From positions 1 to 64,000 of the forward strand of contig JAVHNS010000001.1 of NCBI GenBank assembly GCA_036872755.1: 64,000 bases of DNA, in the 5' to 3' direction. Under the pieces are notes generated by a model. That model was not told where the DNA came from. It was given only the letters and a program-made list of their open reading frames with translations, and ran no database searches. Below are positions 1-14,400 of the stretch, piece by piece (positions within the stretch are counted from its first letter, which is position 1; each line of letters begins with the position of its first letter). The position numbers and the translations under genes are program-made. This stretch comes from Orbilia blumenaviensis. Lineage: Eukaryota > Ascomycota > Orbiliomycetes > Orbiliales > Orbiliaceae.

Positions 1-245
<245 letters not shown>

Positions 246-3021
246 CACAACCGCTAACCGCTAACTCTAAACCGCTAAAACTAACACTACAACCGCAAAA
301 CCACCCTAACCCTTTCAACCCCCTTCCAAACACCGCTAAAACCACTTCAAACCCTCAAAACCGCTTCAAAACAACTTAAACTCTTTTAAACCCTCTTAAA
401 CAACCCCAAAAACACCAAAAACACTTTAAAACTCATTAAACACATCAAAAACACTTCACAAATCACTTTCAACACACTTCTACATCTTTATACACTACTA
501 CACATCAAACCAACAATCTAATAATTCAATTTCCTTTTTTACCATCAAAAACATCAAAAACAACTTTACTAAACTTTCCACTCACTTTCAAACACATTAA
601 ATAATATATTACTTCACCAAACTACTCATTTACTATCAACAACAATATCAACACTAATACCAACATCAACTTCCAAAATAAATCTTCTCCCATTTTACAC
701 ACACTCTACTCTTTTATTCTACTATCTTCCAATTCTTCCATTTTTCCATTTTTTTTATTCTTCTACTTTTCCATTCACCCATCTTTCTATTCTTTTATTC
801 TTCTATTTTTCCATTCATTCATTTATTCTTTCATCCATTCCTTCATCCATCTATCCTTTTATTTTTCCATTCATCCATTCTTCTATTCTTCCATTCATCC
901 ATTCTTCCATTCATCCATTCTTCTATTCTTACATTCTTCTATTCTTATATTCTTCTATTCTTCTATTCTTATATCCTTCTATTCATTCATCTTTCTATTC
1001 ATTTATTCTTCCATTCTTCTATTCTTCTATTTTCCCATCTATCTATTTATCTATTCATTCATTCATTCATTTATTCATCTATTCATCTATCCATTTATTC
1101 ATCTATCCATTTATTCATCTATCTATCTATTTATTAATCCATCTTTCTATTTTTCTATTCATTCTTCTATCCATTCTTCTCTCTTTCTATTTTTCCATTT
1201 TCTAATACATACTTCTTTCCCTTCTACTTTTCCACCTACTATTCTCTCTACATCATTTCATATTTTTTATTTATTTTTTCCACCATTTCTCATTTAACAA
1301 CTATCTTATTCATTTTTTCTTTTACTAACACTCACACTCATTCTTCATTTATCTACCATCAATTCCCTTCTCTTTTTCTCCTTCTTTCTTTTTTTTTTCA
1401 CAAATATTTTCCTCTTTATTTTTCTAACAATATACTATCCATATTCACAATCATACATCCACAATCACACATCCACAATCACACATCCACAATCACACAT
1501 CCACAATCATACGTCCACACTCCAAAATATTCATCTATTCTACTATCACACATTTCCAATCCACACATCAACTTCCTTTCTTTTTCCAACAAACACTTTA
1601 CTCTTCTTCATCCATCAATTTCAAACACCCTTCCTATCTTCTTCTTATATATATACATTTTTTTTCCATTTCCATTTTTCCAACATCATTCATATTCTCA
1701 ATATACATACAAACACATACTTCATTCATTCTTTTTATTCTACATCACCCACCACCACCCATCTTCTCTCTTAATTAACATCACCTTTCATTTTTATTCC
1801 CTCCCCTTCATCTTTTAATTTCAAATAATCTCCCCACCACATTTTCTTTTTACATACAAACACTTTCTTTCATTTTCTTTTACCAAAATACTATTCATCT
1901 ATATCATATACATACAAACATACACTTCATTAATTCATTTTATTATACAATATCTCATCTTACAATTCATTTCAACTATTACTTCCACCACTACTTCCAC
2001 CACCACTACTCCTACTATCATTTCCACCACTACTTCTACCACCGCTTCTACTACCACTTCCACCCATTATCCATCTTTCCTTTTAATCACCACCACATTT
2101 ATTCTTCATATCTCAACTTTCAATATTCCTCCTCTTATTCCTTTTACATATTATATACTTCTTTCATTCTCATTTTTTAAAATACTATTTACATTCACAA
2201 ATATATTCCCAAATCTACATATTCATTTACACAAACATTTATAATTATACTTACAATCACACTTACAAACATACATTTTTTTTTATTTTTTTCTATTATA
2301 CAACATCTCATTTTCTTTTACAAACCACCATTTCCACCACCTCTACTACTTCCATTACCTCCACTACTTCTATCACTACTTCCACCACCACTACTTCTAC
2401 CACCACCTCTACCACTTCTACCACTTCAACCGCTACTTTTATTACCACAACCACTCACCGCCCACCTTCTCTTTTAATCAACATTATACTTATTCTTCAT
2501 ATATCAACTTCTAATAATTCTACTTACATTTCTTTATATATACACTTCTTCCATTCTCATCTCTCAAAATATTATTTACATTCACAAATATATATATTCA
2601 TTTATACACTAACATCTACAACCATATATACACCTACATCTACAATTACATTTACAAACATATACTTCCTTTACTTCTTCTATTCTACAACATCTCATTC
2701 TTCCTCACACCACTTCCACCACCCACCACCCACCACCCATCTTCTCTCCTAATAAACATCACACTTATTCTTCATCTACCAATTTCAATCAACCTTCCTA
2801 TTATCTTTTATACACACTTCTTCCTTTCTCACCCTTCAAACAACTATTCATATTTACCAATACTTTTACCAACATATTCATACCCACAAACACATCTACA
2901 AATATATTTATATATATATACACAAACATTTACAATCAAACTTACAAACACATCCATAAATATATTCACAATCACACACTTTATTTATTCTCTTTATTAC
3001 ACAACATCTCATTCTATCTCA

Positions 3022-3420
3022 CAAACCACTATTACTACCACTACTACTACCACTACCACTATCATCACTACCACCACTACTACTATCACTACTACTACTA
3101 CCACCACCACTATTATCACTATTACTACTATCACCACCACCACCACCACCACCATTACTATTACCACCACCACCACCACCACTACCACCATTACTACTAT
3201 CACTATTACTACTACTACCACCGCCACCACTATCAAAACCACCACTACTATCACCATTACTACTATTACCACCAACACCACCACTACTAACTACTATCAC
3301 TACTATTACCACCACCACCACCACCACCACTACTACTACTACTATTCCTACTATTATCACTACTATTATCACTACTCCTATCACTACTCCTATCACTACT
3401 CCTATCACTACTACTTTCCT
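3022..3420. repeat. ACC/ACT trinucleotide microsatellite
   Basis: Almost 400 bases of imperfect ACC, ACT and ATC triplets, purine-poor on the + strand. It generates long open frames on the minus strand encoding runs of valine/isoleucine or glycine/serine, which I treat as artefacts. Similar shorter tracts lie at about 1,980-2,060, 2,325-2,450, 4,200-4,230 and 4,865-4,885. Confidence 0.85.
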
Positions 3421-6189
3421 TTTCACACACACCACATTTATTCTTCACCCATCAATTCCAACCAACTTCTCTATCATTTTCCTATATACATTTTTTTCTT
3501 TCTTCATCTTTCACATCACTATTTATATTTACACACAAATACAATCATTCATATACACACATATATATACATATACAATCACATTTACCGCCGCATATAC
3601 AATCATATATACACAACCACATACACAACTATATATTTATATATCCAACCATATATTTAACCATATATCTAACTACATATTCCATTCAATTATTCTCTCT
3701 TTTACACACTAACTCTTTAAACACCACCACCACACCACCACACCACTACAACTACCACTATCACTATTTACCACTCACTCACCTTCCCTTTAATAAACAC
3801 CACCCTTATTCTTTATTCTTAAACAATCACTTTTTATTCTCCATACTTTAAATCATTCCTCATACACATAAACAAACACATACCTTACTTATTCTTTCTA
3901 TCATATAACATTCCACAACCCACCGCTACCCACTACCCACTACCCACCATCCATCTTTTTCCCCAATCAATACCACACTACCATCCATCTTTTTTTCCAA
4001 TCAATACCACACTCATTCATATATCAATTCAATCAACTTTCTCACTACTTTCTACAAACATCTCTTTTACTTTCACATTCTTAATTCTTATTTCCATTTA
4101 CAAACATACACAAAAATATACATATAACTACACACACACACACTTCATCCATTCTCTCTATCACACAACATCTTTCAAACTACCTTTTACAAATCACCCC
4201 CCCCCCACCACCACCACCACCACCACCACCTACTCTCTCCTCAATAAACACCACACTTATTCTTCATCCACCAATCCTCATAAAACTTATTATCATTATC
4301 ACTATTCTACAAACACTTCTTCATATTTAAAAATATAAACTCACAAACACATCAATATTCACATACACCACCATACTCACAAACATACACTTCATTATTC
4401 CCTCTATCATTCAACACCTCGCAAACCACCCCATCCACCGCCCCCCTTCCCTTTAATAAACACCACGCTTATTCTTCATTCATCATAACCCATCAACCTT
4501 ATTACTATTACCACTATTTTACAAATCCCTCTTTCATTTTCACATTCCAAATCATTCTCCATATTTACATATATAAACACATTCATATTCACATAAATAT
4601 CATATTCACAAACACACACCTCACTATTCTTCCTATCATTCCAAAAAACCCACCTTTTTTTAAATAACCACCACACTTATTCTTCATCCACCAATTTTCA
4701 TCTACTCCATTATAATTATCACTATTTCCAAATACCTATTTCACTTCCACATTCCACATCACTTTCTATATCTACATACACAACCTCAAACTCAAATTTA
4801 TTCACACAATCATATTTATACACATACTCTTCATTATCTTATTCAATATATCACAACCCCCCCCCCACCACCACCACCACCACTACCTTTTCTCCTAATA
4901 AACACCACGCTTACTCTCTATCTATTTACTTCAAATATTACATCTTCTTTCTTCTTTTTTACAAACCTCCTTCTTACTTTTATATCAAACACTTTACTTA
5001 CAATCACACACATATACATACCATTCTACCCATCTACAAACAATCTTCCATCAATTTTTTTTTTTTTTTTTTTTTTTTAATACACACCACGCTTACTTTC
5101 AATATATACACATACACATATTCAAATACCAATCCACATTCATTCATTCTTTCATTCCCTCACAAACACCCCTCACCCATTCTTTCTTTCAATAAACACC
5201 ACGCTTATTCCCAATCAATCTATTTTCATCTATACATTCATTTATATAATCACACACACATCAAAATTCAATACATCTACATTCACATTCATCATATACA
5301 CATTCACACCCATTACATCTATCACATATATACCGACGCTTATTTCAAATATATACACATTCATATTTATCATATTCATCATATATATACCCGACGCTTA
5401 TTCTCAATATATACACATCCACATTCACATCCCTATCACATACACCCGACGCTCATCTTAAATCTATATACATTCACATCTATCATATACATTATCATAT
5501 ACACATACCCGACGCTTATTCTAAATATATACCCATTCACATCTATATCAATCATATACACATCCACATCTACCACATACATATTTACATCCATCATATC
5601 TATACACCCAACGCTTATTCTAAATCTATCATATTTATCATACACATATACCCGACGCTTATTCTAAATATATACCCTTTCACATCTATCATATCTATAC
5701 ACCCGACGCTTATTTTACATATATACACATCCACATCTATATCCATTATATACACATTTACATATATTATATCTATATACCCGACGCTTATTTTATATAT
5801 ATATACATCCATACCCACATCTATTATATACACATTCACATCTATCATATACATATACCCAACACTTATTCTAAATCTATATACATTCACATCTATCATA
5901 TACATCTCTATCCGACGCTTATTCTCAATCTATATACATTCACATCTATCATATACATCTCTATCCGACGCTTATTCTCAATCTATATACATTCACATTT
6001 ATCATATTTATACACCCGACGCTTATTCTACATATATACACATTCACATCTACATTAATTATACACACATCCACATCCACCACATACATATTTACATCTA
6101 TCTATTACTCTATTATTTCACTAACACAACCATTCCTTTTAACAAACTCCACACCTATTTTCAATACATATACATACTTACACATCTAT

Positions 6190-6440
6190 TTCTACTCCTA
6201 CTCTTCCTTCTACTTTTATATCTACTTCTATTTCTATATCTACTTCTATATCTACTTCTATATCTACTTCTATATCTACTTCTATATCTACTTTTATTTT
6301 CTACATTTATTTTCACCTTCACCTCCACCTTCACCTTCACCTTCATATTCACCTTCATATTCATATTCATACCCATATTCATATTCACAATCATATTCAC
6401 ATTCATACTCACATCTATATTCATATTTACCACATACACA
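6190..6440. repeat. Short-period repeats: 12-bp TCTACTTCTATA, then 6-bp CTTCAC/CATATT
   Basis: From about 6,210 to 6,300 the 12-mer TCTACTTCTATA repeats about seven times with small changes. It passes into hexamer repeats of CTTCAC and TTCATA up to about 6,440. Open frames over it encode arginine/serine/tyrosine or glutamate/tyrosine runs and are not supported as genes. Confidence 0.7.
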
Positions 6441-9034
6441 TATATATCCACTCATATATTCAAATTTATCATATATACACATTAATCAATTATCTCATCA
6501 TCTCCACAAATACCATACCTCTCACCCGCCATTTCTCTTTATAAATACCACGCTACACACATTCATACAATATATATTTATATACACACTTATTCATCAT
6601 TCTACTCCATAAACTTTCTCACCATCTCACTCATCCACTCTCTCACCCACTCTCTCACCCACTCTCCCACCCACTCTCTCACCCACTTACCCACTCGCTC
6701 TTCTCCCCCTTAATAAATACTACACTAACTCTTAATACATTTATTATTATATATACATATTTACATTTATCATTTATATATTTACATTCAACATATCCAT
6801 TATTATATACATATTCACATTCATCATATTCATCACACATATATACACACTCTTTATTACTCAATCATCTCACGAACGCCGCTTTTTCTTTTAATAAACC
6901 CGACGCTTATTTTAAATACAAACACACACATTCATACATTCATATTCACCTCTACTATATATATATTCTAATCACCCCACAAAAATCTTTTACCCGCTTT
7001 TTCTCTTCATAAACACCACACTTATTTTCCAATACATTCCTTATATACACATCCATATTCACCTTCACTTTCATATATACATATAAAATATATTCACATA
7101 CAAATATACATACACACACACACACACATTCATACATTCACATTCACATTTACCCATCATTCTAATCACCCCGCAAATACTCCTCCACCCGCCCTTTCTC
7201 TTCACAAATACCACTCTTATTTTCAATAATATCTATATACACATCTACCCACATTCACTTTCATATTCATATTCATATTCATTCTATTTTAATACAAACC
7301 TTTTCACCCTCTCACCCACTTATCCACCCACTTATCCACCCACTTTTTTCCTCCTTCAATAAACACCACGCTTACTCTCAATATACAAACACATAAACAC
7401 ATATCCATATACACTCTATTTATACCCCACTTTTTCTTTTTATAAACGCCACGCTTACTCCCAATATATAACCATCTACATCTACATTTATTCACTATTT
7501 TATTTTTTACTTTTCATTCCATACACCCCATATATACTCTATTCACCATTCTACTCCTATCAATCACCCCGCTCTCCTCTTCTCTCAAAACACGCCACGC
7601 TTATTCCTAACATACATACATACATAAACTCTATTCATTATTCCATCCACATTTTAACACTCTTTCACCTCCTTTTTTTTTTTTTTTAACATTACATTTA
7701 TCTTCAACATATCCGCTCACACATTCATTTATATATATCTATTCACTAAAACCCCCGCCTACCCTTTCTCTTAATAAACCGACGCTTATTTTCAATATAT
7801 ATACACCCACACAATCATTCATTTATATATACACTAACCACTATTCAATTTATTCAAACACCCCACCCACCACCCCCCCTTTTTTTTTTTTCAAATAAAC
7901 CCGACGCTTATTTTTAACACACTAATATCTACATTCACATAAACATTCATACTTACATTCATATATAACATTCACTTATTTATCATTTTATTACCTTTCC
8001 ACTTATTCTCCCTTCATCCCGCTTTCAATAAACACCGCGCTTATCCCACAATATACACATATACATTTATTCACCATTCTATTCTCCCATCACCTACTCT
8101 ATCGCCTATCCTTTTTTCACAATAAACCACCACCACGACGCTTATTTTCAATATATACACACATCCAAATTCACATACACACACATATATACATATATTC
8201 ACATACATCTTCACATCTATTTATCACTCTATCATTTCATCAACACTCTTCACCCACCATTTTTCTTCTCTCAACAAACATAACACTTACTATTAACACA
8301 TACACATATCTATTCATACACACACACACTCTCTCTCTTTCTCCCTCCATATTCACATACATCCCACTATTCAATCATTTCACCGACAACCCCGCCCACC
8401 TTTTTCTTTAACAAACAACTTATACTTATCTCTTTATCAAATATTTCCGCCACACTTACACTCACGCCTACTTTTACTTTTTCTTCAAATACTTTTCCAT
8501 ATTCACATACATCTATTACTTATACATTTTCTCTTTCTCTTTCTCAATCCCGCAAATACCTTTCGCTCACAAACGCTTTCATTTTTCTTCATCAAACACC
8601 ATATATCCAAAACATACACACACTTCGCAAATATAAACTCTTTTAACCGACGCTTAATATACACACAATCAAATTCATTTACCGACGCTTAACCCTCATA
8701 CATTCAAATTCCAACAAACTCAACCCTCCCACTATACATCACTCTTTTTCACATAAATTTTCTATATATTATATCATATTTCTACTTTATATTTTACATC
8801 ACACGCCCTTCATCTACAAATATATAATCTTCTTATTCTTCATAATATCAAACACCCGACGCTTTCTAATAAACACTCTCAACCGCTTTTTCAAATAATA
8901 CACCTTCCATATCAATAACTTATTTCCACCATTTCCACATCAAACAATCTATTCATACACTATCTCATTCTCAAACGCTTTCCCCAATAAACATCGCTCA
9001 TTTTATTACAATTCATTTTAATTTTTTCCCATAT

Positions 9035-9578
9035 CTGCTCCCACGTTCTCCTCCGCCTATTCTCGCCAACCATTCCTCCTTCTCAAACTTTTCACGCCCG
9101 ACGCTTCTCCTTCCACCATCAAATTTTTCTACAACCGCCGAACTCTCCAATATACAACTACCAAAAACTTTCACCACCGTCAAACTCTTTTACCGCCGCC
9201 AAACTCTCCGACCGCAATCACACTTTCTACCACCTTCAAACTCCTCTATCCACAAACATCAAAACCGTTACTATTATTATCACTATCACTATTACCCCAT
9301 CGCCACTATTTTCAATACACCAAACAAACGTTTCCGTCCAAAACCTTCTCGCAAACTTTTCCCATCTCACCCGCCCGACCAACCTTATATAACCTAACCG
9401 CACGCCAAACCAAATCAAATACCACATTCAAAATTTACACGCTTCATATTTCATTTTTTAACCAAAATAAACCAACATCACTAAACCGAAAATACGCCAA
9501 CATCACTAAACCGATTCCACGCCATCAAATATCCAAACCGCTTCATCTCAACCATTCACCGCCAAATATTTCACAATT

Positions 9579-9609
<31 letters not shown>

Positions 9610-10140
9610 CAACATCTTCGCTTAACAAATACTTCATAACCTCCTCTTTCCCCTAAACATTTTACAATTCCACCCACACTCATCGCAACTCCCCGAATTT
9701 TCACGACTCCTCCTAATTACAAACACCATACACATATTCTCCCTCACAAACCCCTCCGTCAACCAACATCCCCACAATCAACCTATTTACTTATATCTTT
9801 ATTCACGAAATAAAATATTAACCATCGCCAATATATATATTATATTCACCAACTACATATTCACTGCCAACCCACAAACAATACACATACCAATCTCATC
9901 AACCGACATCAATCAAACTTACTCAATATTCTTCGCCAAACCCACCCATAATCAACTATCCGACCACAAACCACTTTTTCAAATACCGCAAACGACGCTT
10001 CACTCGATCGATCGCGACTAAAACTATATTCCCGTATATCATTCTCACGATAATACGCCCTTCACATCCCATAACTACAACCCCTCCAAATAAACATAAA
10101 AATAATAATAACAAACCGTCACCGTCGCTTAATCCCTCCG
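9035..10140. other. Boundary zone of the G-depleted tract
   Basis: G is still almost confined to CpG here; I see exceptions only near 9,035 and 9,864. CpG density is much higher than further out. A poly-T run of about 30 lies at 9,581-9,610. No gene is recognisable; a 63-residue minus-strand open frame at 9,236-9,427 has no supporting feature. Confidence 0.7.
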
Positions 10141-10500
10141 CATTTAATACCTAACAAAACCGAGCGCTTGCGCCGCCGCTCAACCACTTAATACGCACGA
10201 GCGGTTATGCCGCTGCAAAAACTTAAACCGAGCGGTCACGTCGCCTTTAAACCAAATAAAACCGAGCGGTTACGCCGCCGAAAAATTCCAAGCGAGCGGT
10301 CATGTCGCCTTTAAACTAAATAAAACCGAACGATTGCGCCGAACGATTGCGCTGCTCTGACCACTCAATACACACAAGCGGTTGCGCCGCCGCAGAAACT
10401 TAAACCGAGCGGTCACGTCGCCTTTAAACTCAATAAAACCGAGCGGTCACTTCGCTTTTAAAATAAACACGAGCAGTTGCGCCAGCTTTAAAATATACTA
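10141..10500. repeat. CGAGCGGT repeat array (~30-35 bp period) at the edge of the G-depleted zone
   Basis: About eleven copies of a core close to CGAGCGGTCACGTCGCC recur every 30-35 bases, two main spacer types alternating (CTTTAAACCAAATAAAAC and GCCGAAAAACTTAAAC-like). Two adjacent copies at about 10,326-10,352 read CGAACGATTGCG: relative to CGAGCGGTTGCG the non-CpG Gs have become A while CpG Gs remain. Normal base composition begins within this array. Confidence 0.75.
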
Positions 10501-10555
10501 ACCATCAACAATTGTACAATCCGTCAACAACAATCCTATCCTCCTTAACAATTCT

Positions 10556-10680
10556 ATACTCTCTAACGATCCCGTCATCTCTAGCGGTCTCGTCATCTCT
10601 AGCGGCTTCGTCATCTCTAGCGGTCCCGTCATCTTTAGCGGTCCCGTCCTCTCTAGCGGTTCCCTCTTCGCTGGCGGTCC
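10556..10680. repeat. 18-bp tandem repeat (CTCTAGCGGTCCCGTCAT), about 7 copies
   Basis: Seven imperfect 18-bp units. Because 18 is a multiple of three, both strands stay open and give hexapeptide repeats; the minus-strand frame (10,498-10,794) even has a hydrophobic start, but it begins at TTG, has no in-frame ATG and meets a stop just upstream. I therefore record only the minisatellite. Confidence 0.75.
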
Positions 10681-11405
10681 TGTCCTTCCTTCTGAGCCGT
10701 TCGATTTCCCACCGGTCCCATTCTCTTTAACGGCTCTGGCCAAATCCAAATTAAATACAAACAGCACAGCGTATAGACAGCGAACAAACCACAAATCTTC
10801 CAGACACCGTCAAAATATACGCTTACGTATCATCGTATATACACTTGTAACTAACTAGCGGCCACGGTTTTTTTTTTCTGTACCCCGACGGGTTGTCCGC
10901 CATAAAGCCGGCTTGCATCACAATGCTCACGGTTTGCCAGATCATTTTATTCTGATTCTCAACAACCCGGCTTCACAAGAACCACAGTCAATGCTATAAC
11001 TTGATCAAAGTGTATATATATCTGCTCACCACGTCAATTTATTTTTCCCTTTTTTTCCCAAAGAAGAATCATGTCAAGCGATTAGACCGGGTGTTAAGCA
11101 TTTCGGCTTCCAAATTCACCACCTAAAGACATCCTCATTTTCACTTCTTGCCAGACCAGAACAGATACAAACCCCAACTCTCTCGACTTTGTATCCTACT
11201 CACACTGATTTCAGGGTCCGGAATCGCCATGTTGTTTTCTGCTGGTTTGGCTGGTTTGGCTGGTTCGTTGTGTTGGTCGCTGGAGCGATAGATACGCCGT
11301 TGTAGAGATTTTTCGTTGCGTGGCTCTGCCCGTTTGCAACCTTCGCCGTTCGGGTCCCACTACTGGGCTAGTTTAGCCTCATATCTTCCCACATACGCTT
11401 TCACA

Positions 11406-11453
<48 letters not shown>

Positions 11454-14400
11454 CTCGCTCTCTCTCTGCATAGGTATTTATCGTGGAATTCGGAATTCAA
11501 AGTTATCACGTTGCTGTTTGTCCTCTTGTGGCTGGCCCATCAAGTCAGCGCTCAGGTACCAAACACCAACGTACCTAGCCGCTACGTGCTTGTTGTTTTC
11601 TGGTTCGGGCTTCTTCAGCCATATATATTCCGATTATGTATCACGCCGGAGATGAAGGCTGACCTAGCGCGTTTGAGGAGTCTGTCGCTGGAGTTACTAT
11701 CATCGTACTCAATATTTCAGCCAGCTGAGTCTCGCAGCTTTTAGTTAGTACTGGAGTTATGGGATGTAAAATTGTCCTTTGTAATGATCGCTTAATTCGA
11801 CGCCGGGCCGCCAATCCATATCTTCGTTGTTGGGCTTTCTAGTCCTGTTTCATTTCATTTTCATTTTCATTTTCATCTTCAGTTTGATTGATATTATCCT
11901 TTGTCGTTTGATTTTATATCCTAGTTTATGGTATTCACATGTACAGTTGGGTTCGCATGTACCGTCGTCATGTCATCGTTTGTCCGTTTGCTCTGACAGA
12001 CAATTCGCTCTGATAATTTGCTCGCGGTGGCATTGGTTTACTCTCTCGTTTCGTTGTTCATGCCGTCGAAGTATTATATACCAACATCATGGCCTTTCCC
12101 CATTAGTTCCAAAGCGCTAGGTTGCCGTATTACCATTTGTCTCTGGCTACCAACCAAATACGCCGCTTGTTCGGAGGGGGTTCATGGTTGGAATATTTTT
12201 GCCGGTTCCGGCCGTTCGCGTGCGCTGTTAGACTCGTCCAACTTCTATGATTATCTGGGCACCGCCTCTGGGGTCGCAATGCATCTGTCATGTCGGTCGA
12301 GGTCGGGCTTAGGAAATCAGTGAGCGTGAATCAGCGGGGCGAGGTCCGGTTCTGGGACCTGCAAGAAAGGTCTGAAAGATCCTACGGGAGGGATAAGGAC
12401 GCGAAAAATTGCCGTACTAGCGTTCGACCGTTTTTCTCAACTGGCACTTGAAACCGCGATACCCCATATTGGATATCTCAATCTCAGGCCTTTTCTTCAG
12501 AGTTTAAGACTACAGAGTTGTTATCGTTCGGCCATCGTTCACTCTCGCGAGCCTATTTTGATCTCTAGCCTCTTCGGATGTGTTTTCGCCCCTTAAGATT
12601 TTCAACAGTCAAACGCAAAGTCATCACCGTTTGCCTCAAACCCACCTTTTCAGCCCGACAGTTCCGCACGTGTTGTACTATTGAGAAAGGACCCAACAAC
12701 TAAATAGATAACTAGATCACTTTACCCAAAAGACAAAAAAGGCGCCAGCCTTCCTCGGTTATGATATACGGGCACAAGACTAGATTTACTCAACCGGTTT
12801 ACCTGATATACAGAACCCCATTTTCCTTTTGGTGGGGTTCTGAATTCTCGTCTATGTCTTTGGGAAGGGCAAAAGTTGGGCCCCTGTCAGGTACCTCCCA
12901 GCCACAAACCTTAGCAGAGTACTCACCCATTTGAATTACCAAAACAAAAAACACCGAACAACCTCCCGCGCTGCAATATTTAACTAGTGTGGTGCCGGTC
13001 AAGGCGGGTTTACTTGTTTACAACCTCTCGAGCGGCGGAGTGCCCATTCCATTTCAACTTTGTGGTTTCTCGTGGATTTGTGAAGCGCACAATTACTAAG
13101 TTGTCGTTTGTCTGCTTATCCCATTAGTAGACAATTTCACATCATCAACCCAGCCCCGTCCCTCTCAAGCCAAACAGAATCGTGGAGGCCTTTACTACGT
13201 ATGTTACTCTGAGATACGACAAAGGATGGCACAAAAGCCGGTTGGGAAGTGCGAACTGTTCAGAACGTCACCAAGATCCATACGTAGAACGCCCCTCGCA
13301 CACTCTGCGGTCAAAAGGTGTCATGCTACCGTTCGCTCTCTTGCTTCGAAGATTGTCGTAGTTCTCTACGTTATTATTTGTCATTTTGATTTGAAGATTG
13401 CATTACGGTCTGCTTCGCAAACGCTTACGCATATATATTATATCCTTTGCCTCCCCTCTTTCTAGTCCTAAGCTCAGTCGCCGAAGACTATTTTCTGCGT
13501 TTCAAGGTCAAGGCTGTCATGTTGCCCTCGACTTAACATATATGTACACCAGCCTGGACATCGCTACTGTAACAGTAGGTCCCCTTCATGAAGAGCCCCT
13601 TTTATTGGCCCGTCAATTCACTGGTTCGTTTTCGCGTTTATTCCAGGACTCTGGCACGAGAAGTTGTCATTTTATCGTTTGTCTGAGGATATCACAGATG
13701 TCGTCTGCGCCGATACCTTGCTTATGAGATCTTAAGGCTAACTAGCTAATGCATCTCTGGAATCAACTGCTGGCCCTACACCAAGGTGGCCAACCTCAAT
13801 CGTTCATACGAATAGCCTTATCTGGCGGACTTTTGTTGAAGTGATATAGATCGTTTTTTTTTAAAAGCCTATATGTCCACATTTCCTATAGTTGCCATAT
13901 ACGCGACTGCTTGGTGAAGCCTGCCTACAATAGAAATATAGCCCGTATGACCATTTTAGCGATTAATGCGTTAACTAACTAGCCATCGCTGCCATAGCAC
14001 TCGCAAGCACAACTACAATACGAATCTCTCATAGACAAAAGCCTTTCCCCCCCCAGGTCCCTCCTTTGATCGTTCACAGTTAATTACTACAGCACTGTCT
14101 AGGAAATTGCTCTCCTTCACGTGGCTGTTTATGCATTCACTCTTGTTACTATAACATTTGCTCGTCGAACCCTAGTCCGGGGCTCAGGGAGCGAGTGGTT
14201 AAACGGGGCTTGGAGACGGGTCTTATAGTCCTTAGAGTGGTACTCTAGCAACAACAGTAAACCATCGCATGATGATTGCGTAGAGTGACAGGTATCGGTC
14301 TGAGTGAACACTGCTGGAGAGATAGGCCCCCACTGAAGTGGCTCCCAAGAGCGACATTAGATTATGGCCAGAGGATGAGCTCCATGTCACTTTCCTACTT

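Larger units (their letters stand above)
246..9034. other. Subtelomeric tract with G only in CpG on the + strand
   Basis: About 8.8 kb with no gene. Reading every line, I found no G on the + strand that is not preceded by C; A, C and T are all abundant. The first non-CpG G is in CTGCTC near 9,035. CpG itself is nearly absent in 300-1,500, scattered at 2-5 kb and frequent at 7-9 kb, so G content rises away from the telomere. Long open frames here (for example runs of V, G, S or Y) are by-products of low complexity and are not genes. The tract holds pyrimidine-rich imperfect repeats at 700-1,200, 14-bp CACATCCACAATCA repeats near 1,450-1,510, trinucleotide tracts, and the satellite listed separately. 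Confidence 0.9.
1318..9110. repeat. Dispersed subtelomeric satellite with CGACGCTTATT-type core
   Basis: A core preceded by TTAATAAACACC-like sequence and followed by TTATTCTTCATCCACCAATT-like sequence recurs about 35-40 times. Recognisable copies lie near 1,325, 2,093, 2,473, 2,745, 3,425, 3,795, 4,235, 4,460, 4,670, 4,900, 5,085 and 5,195, then densely at 5,330-6,030 (period about 52-85 bp), and again near 6,900, 7,360, 7,447, 7,590, 7,780, 7,900, 8,030, 8,130, 8,645, 8,683, 8,855 and 9,095. The core is CACACTT, CACATTT or similar telomere-proximally, CACGCTT around 4.4-5.2 kb and CGACGCTT beyond 5.3 kb. Confidence 0.8.

Noticed and set aside
3009..3435. Overlapping minus-strand frames encoding valine/isoleucine and glycine/serine runs
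   Set aside because: They translate an ACC/ACT trinucleotide microsatellite; open frame length follows from the absence of G and of stop triplets, not from coding.
5436..6482. Several 60-96 codon minus-strand frames with YMIDVNVYRF-like repeats
   Set aside because: Products of the subtelomeric satellite and hexamer repeats; no start context, no domain, and repeat units are not frame-preserving throughout.
246..9034. Repeat-induced point mutation as the cause of the G-depleted tract
   Set aside because: That process changes C:G pairs on both strands and leaves TpA-rich DNA; here C remains abundant on the + strand and only non-CpG G is missing.
10498..10794. 98-codon minus-strand frame with hydrophobic start and hexapeptide repeats, resembling a small secreted protein
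   Set aside because: It starts at TTG, has no in-frame ATG, and a stop lies just upstream; the repeats come from an 18-bp minisatellite.
11316..11744. 142-codon plus-strand frame
   Set aside because: About a fifth of it is a translated CT microsatellite; no domain or splice support.
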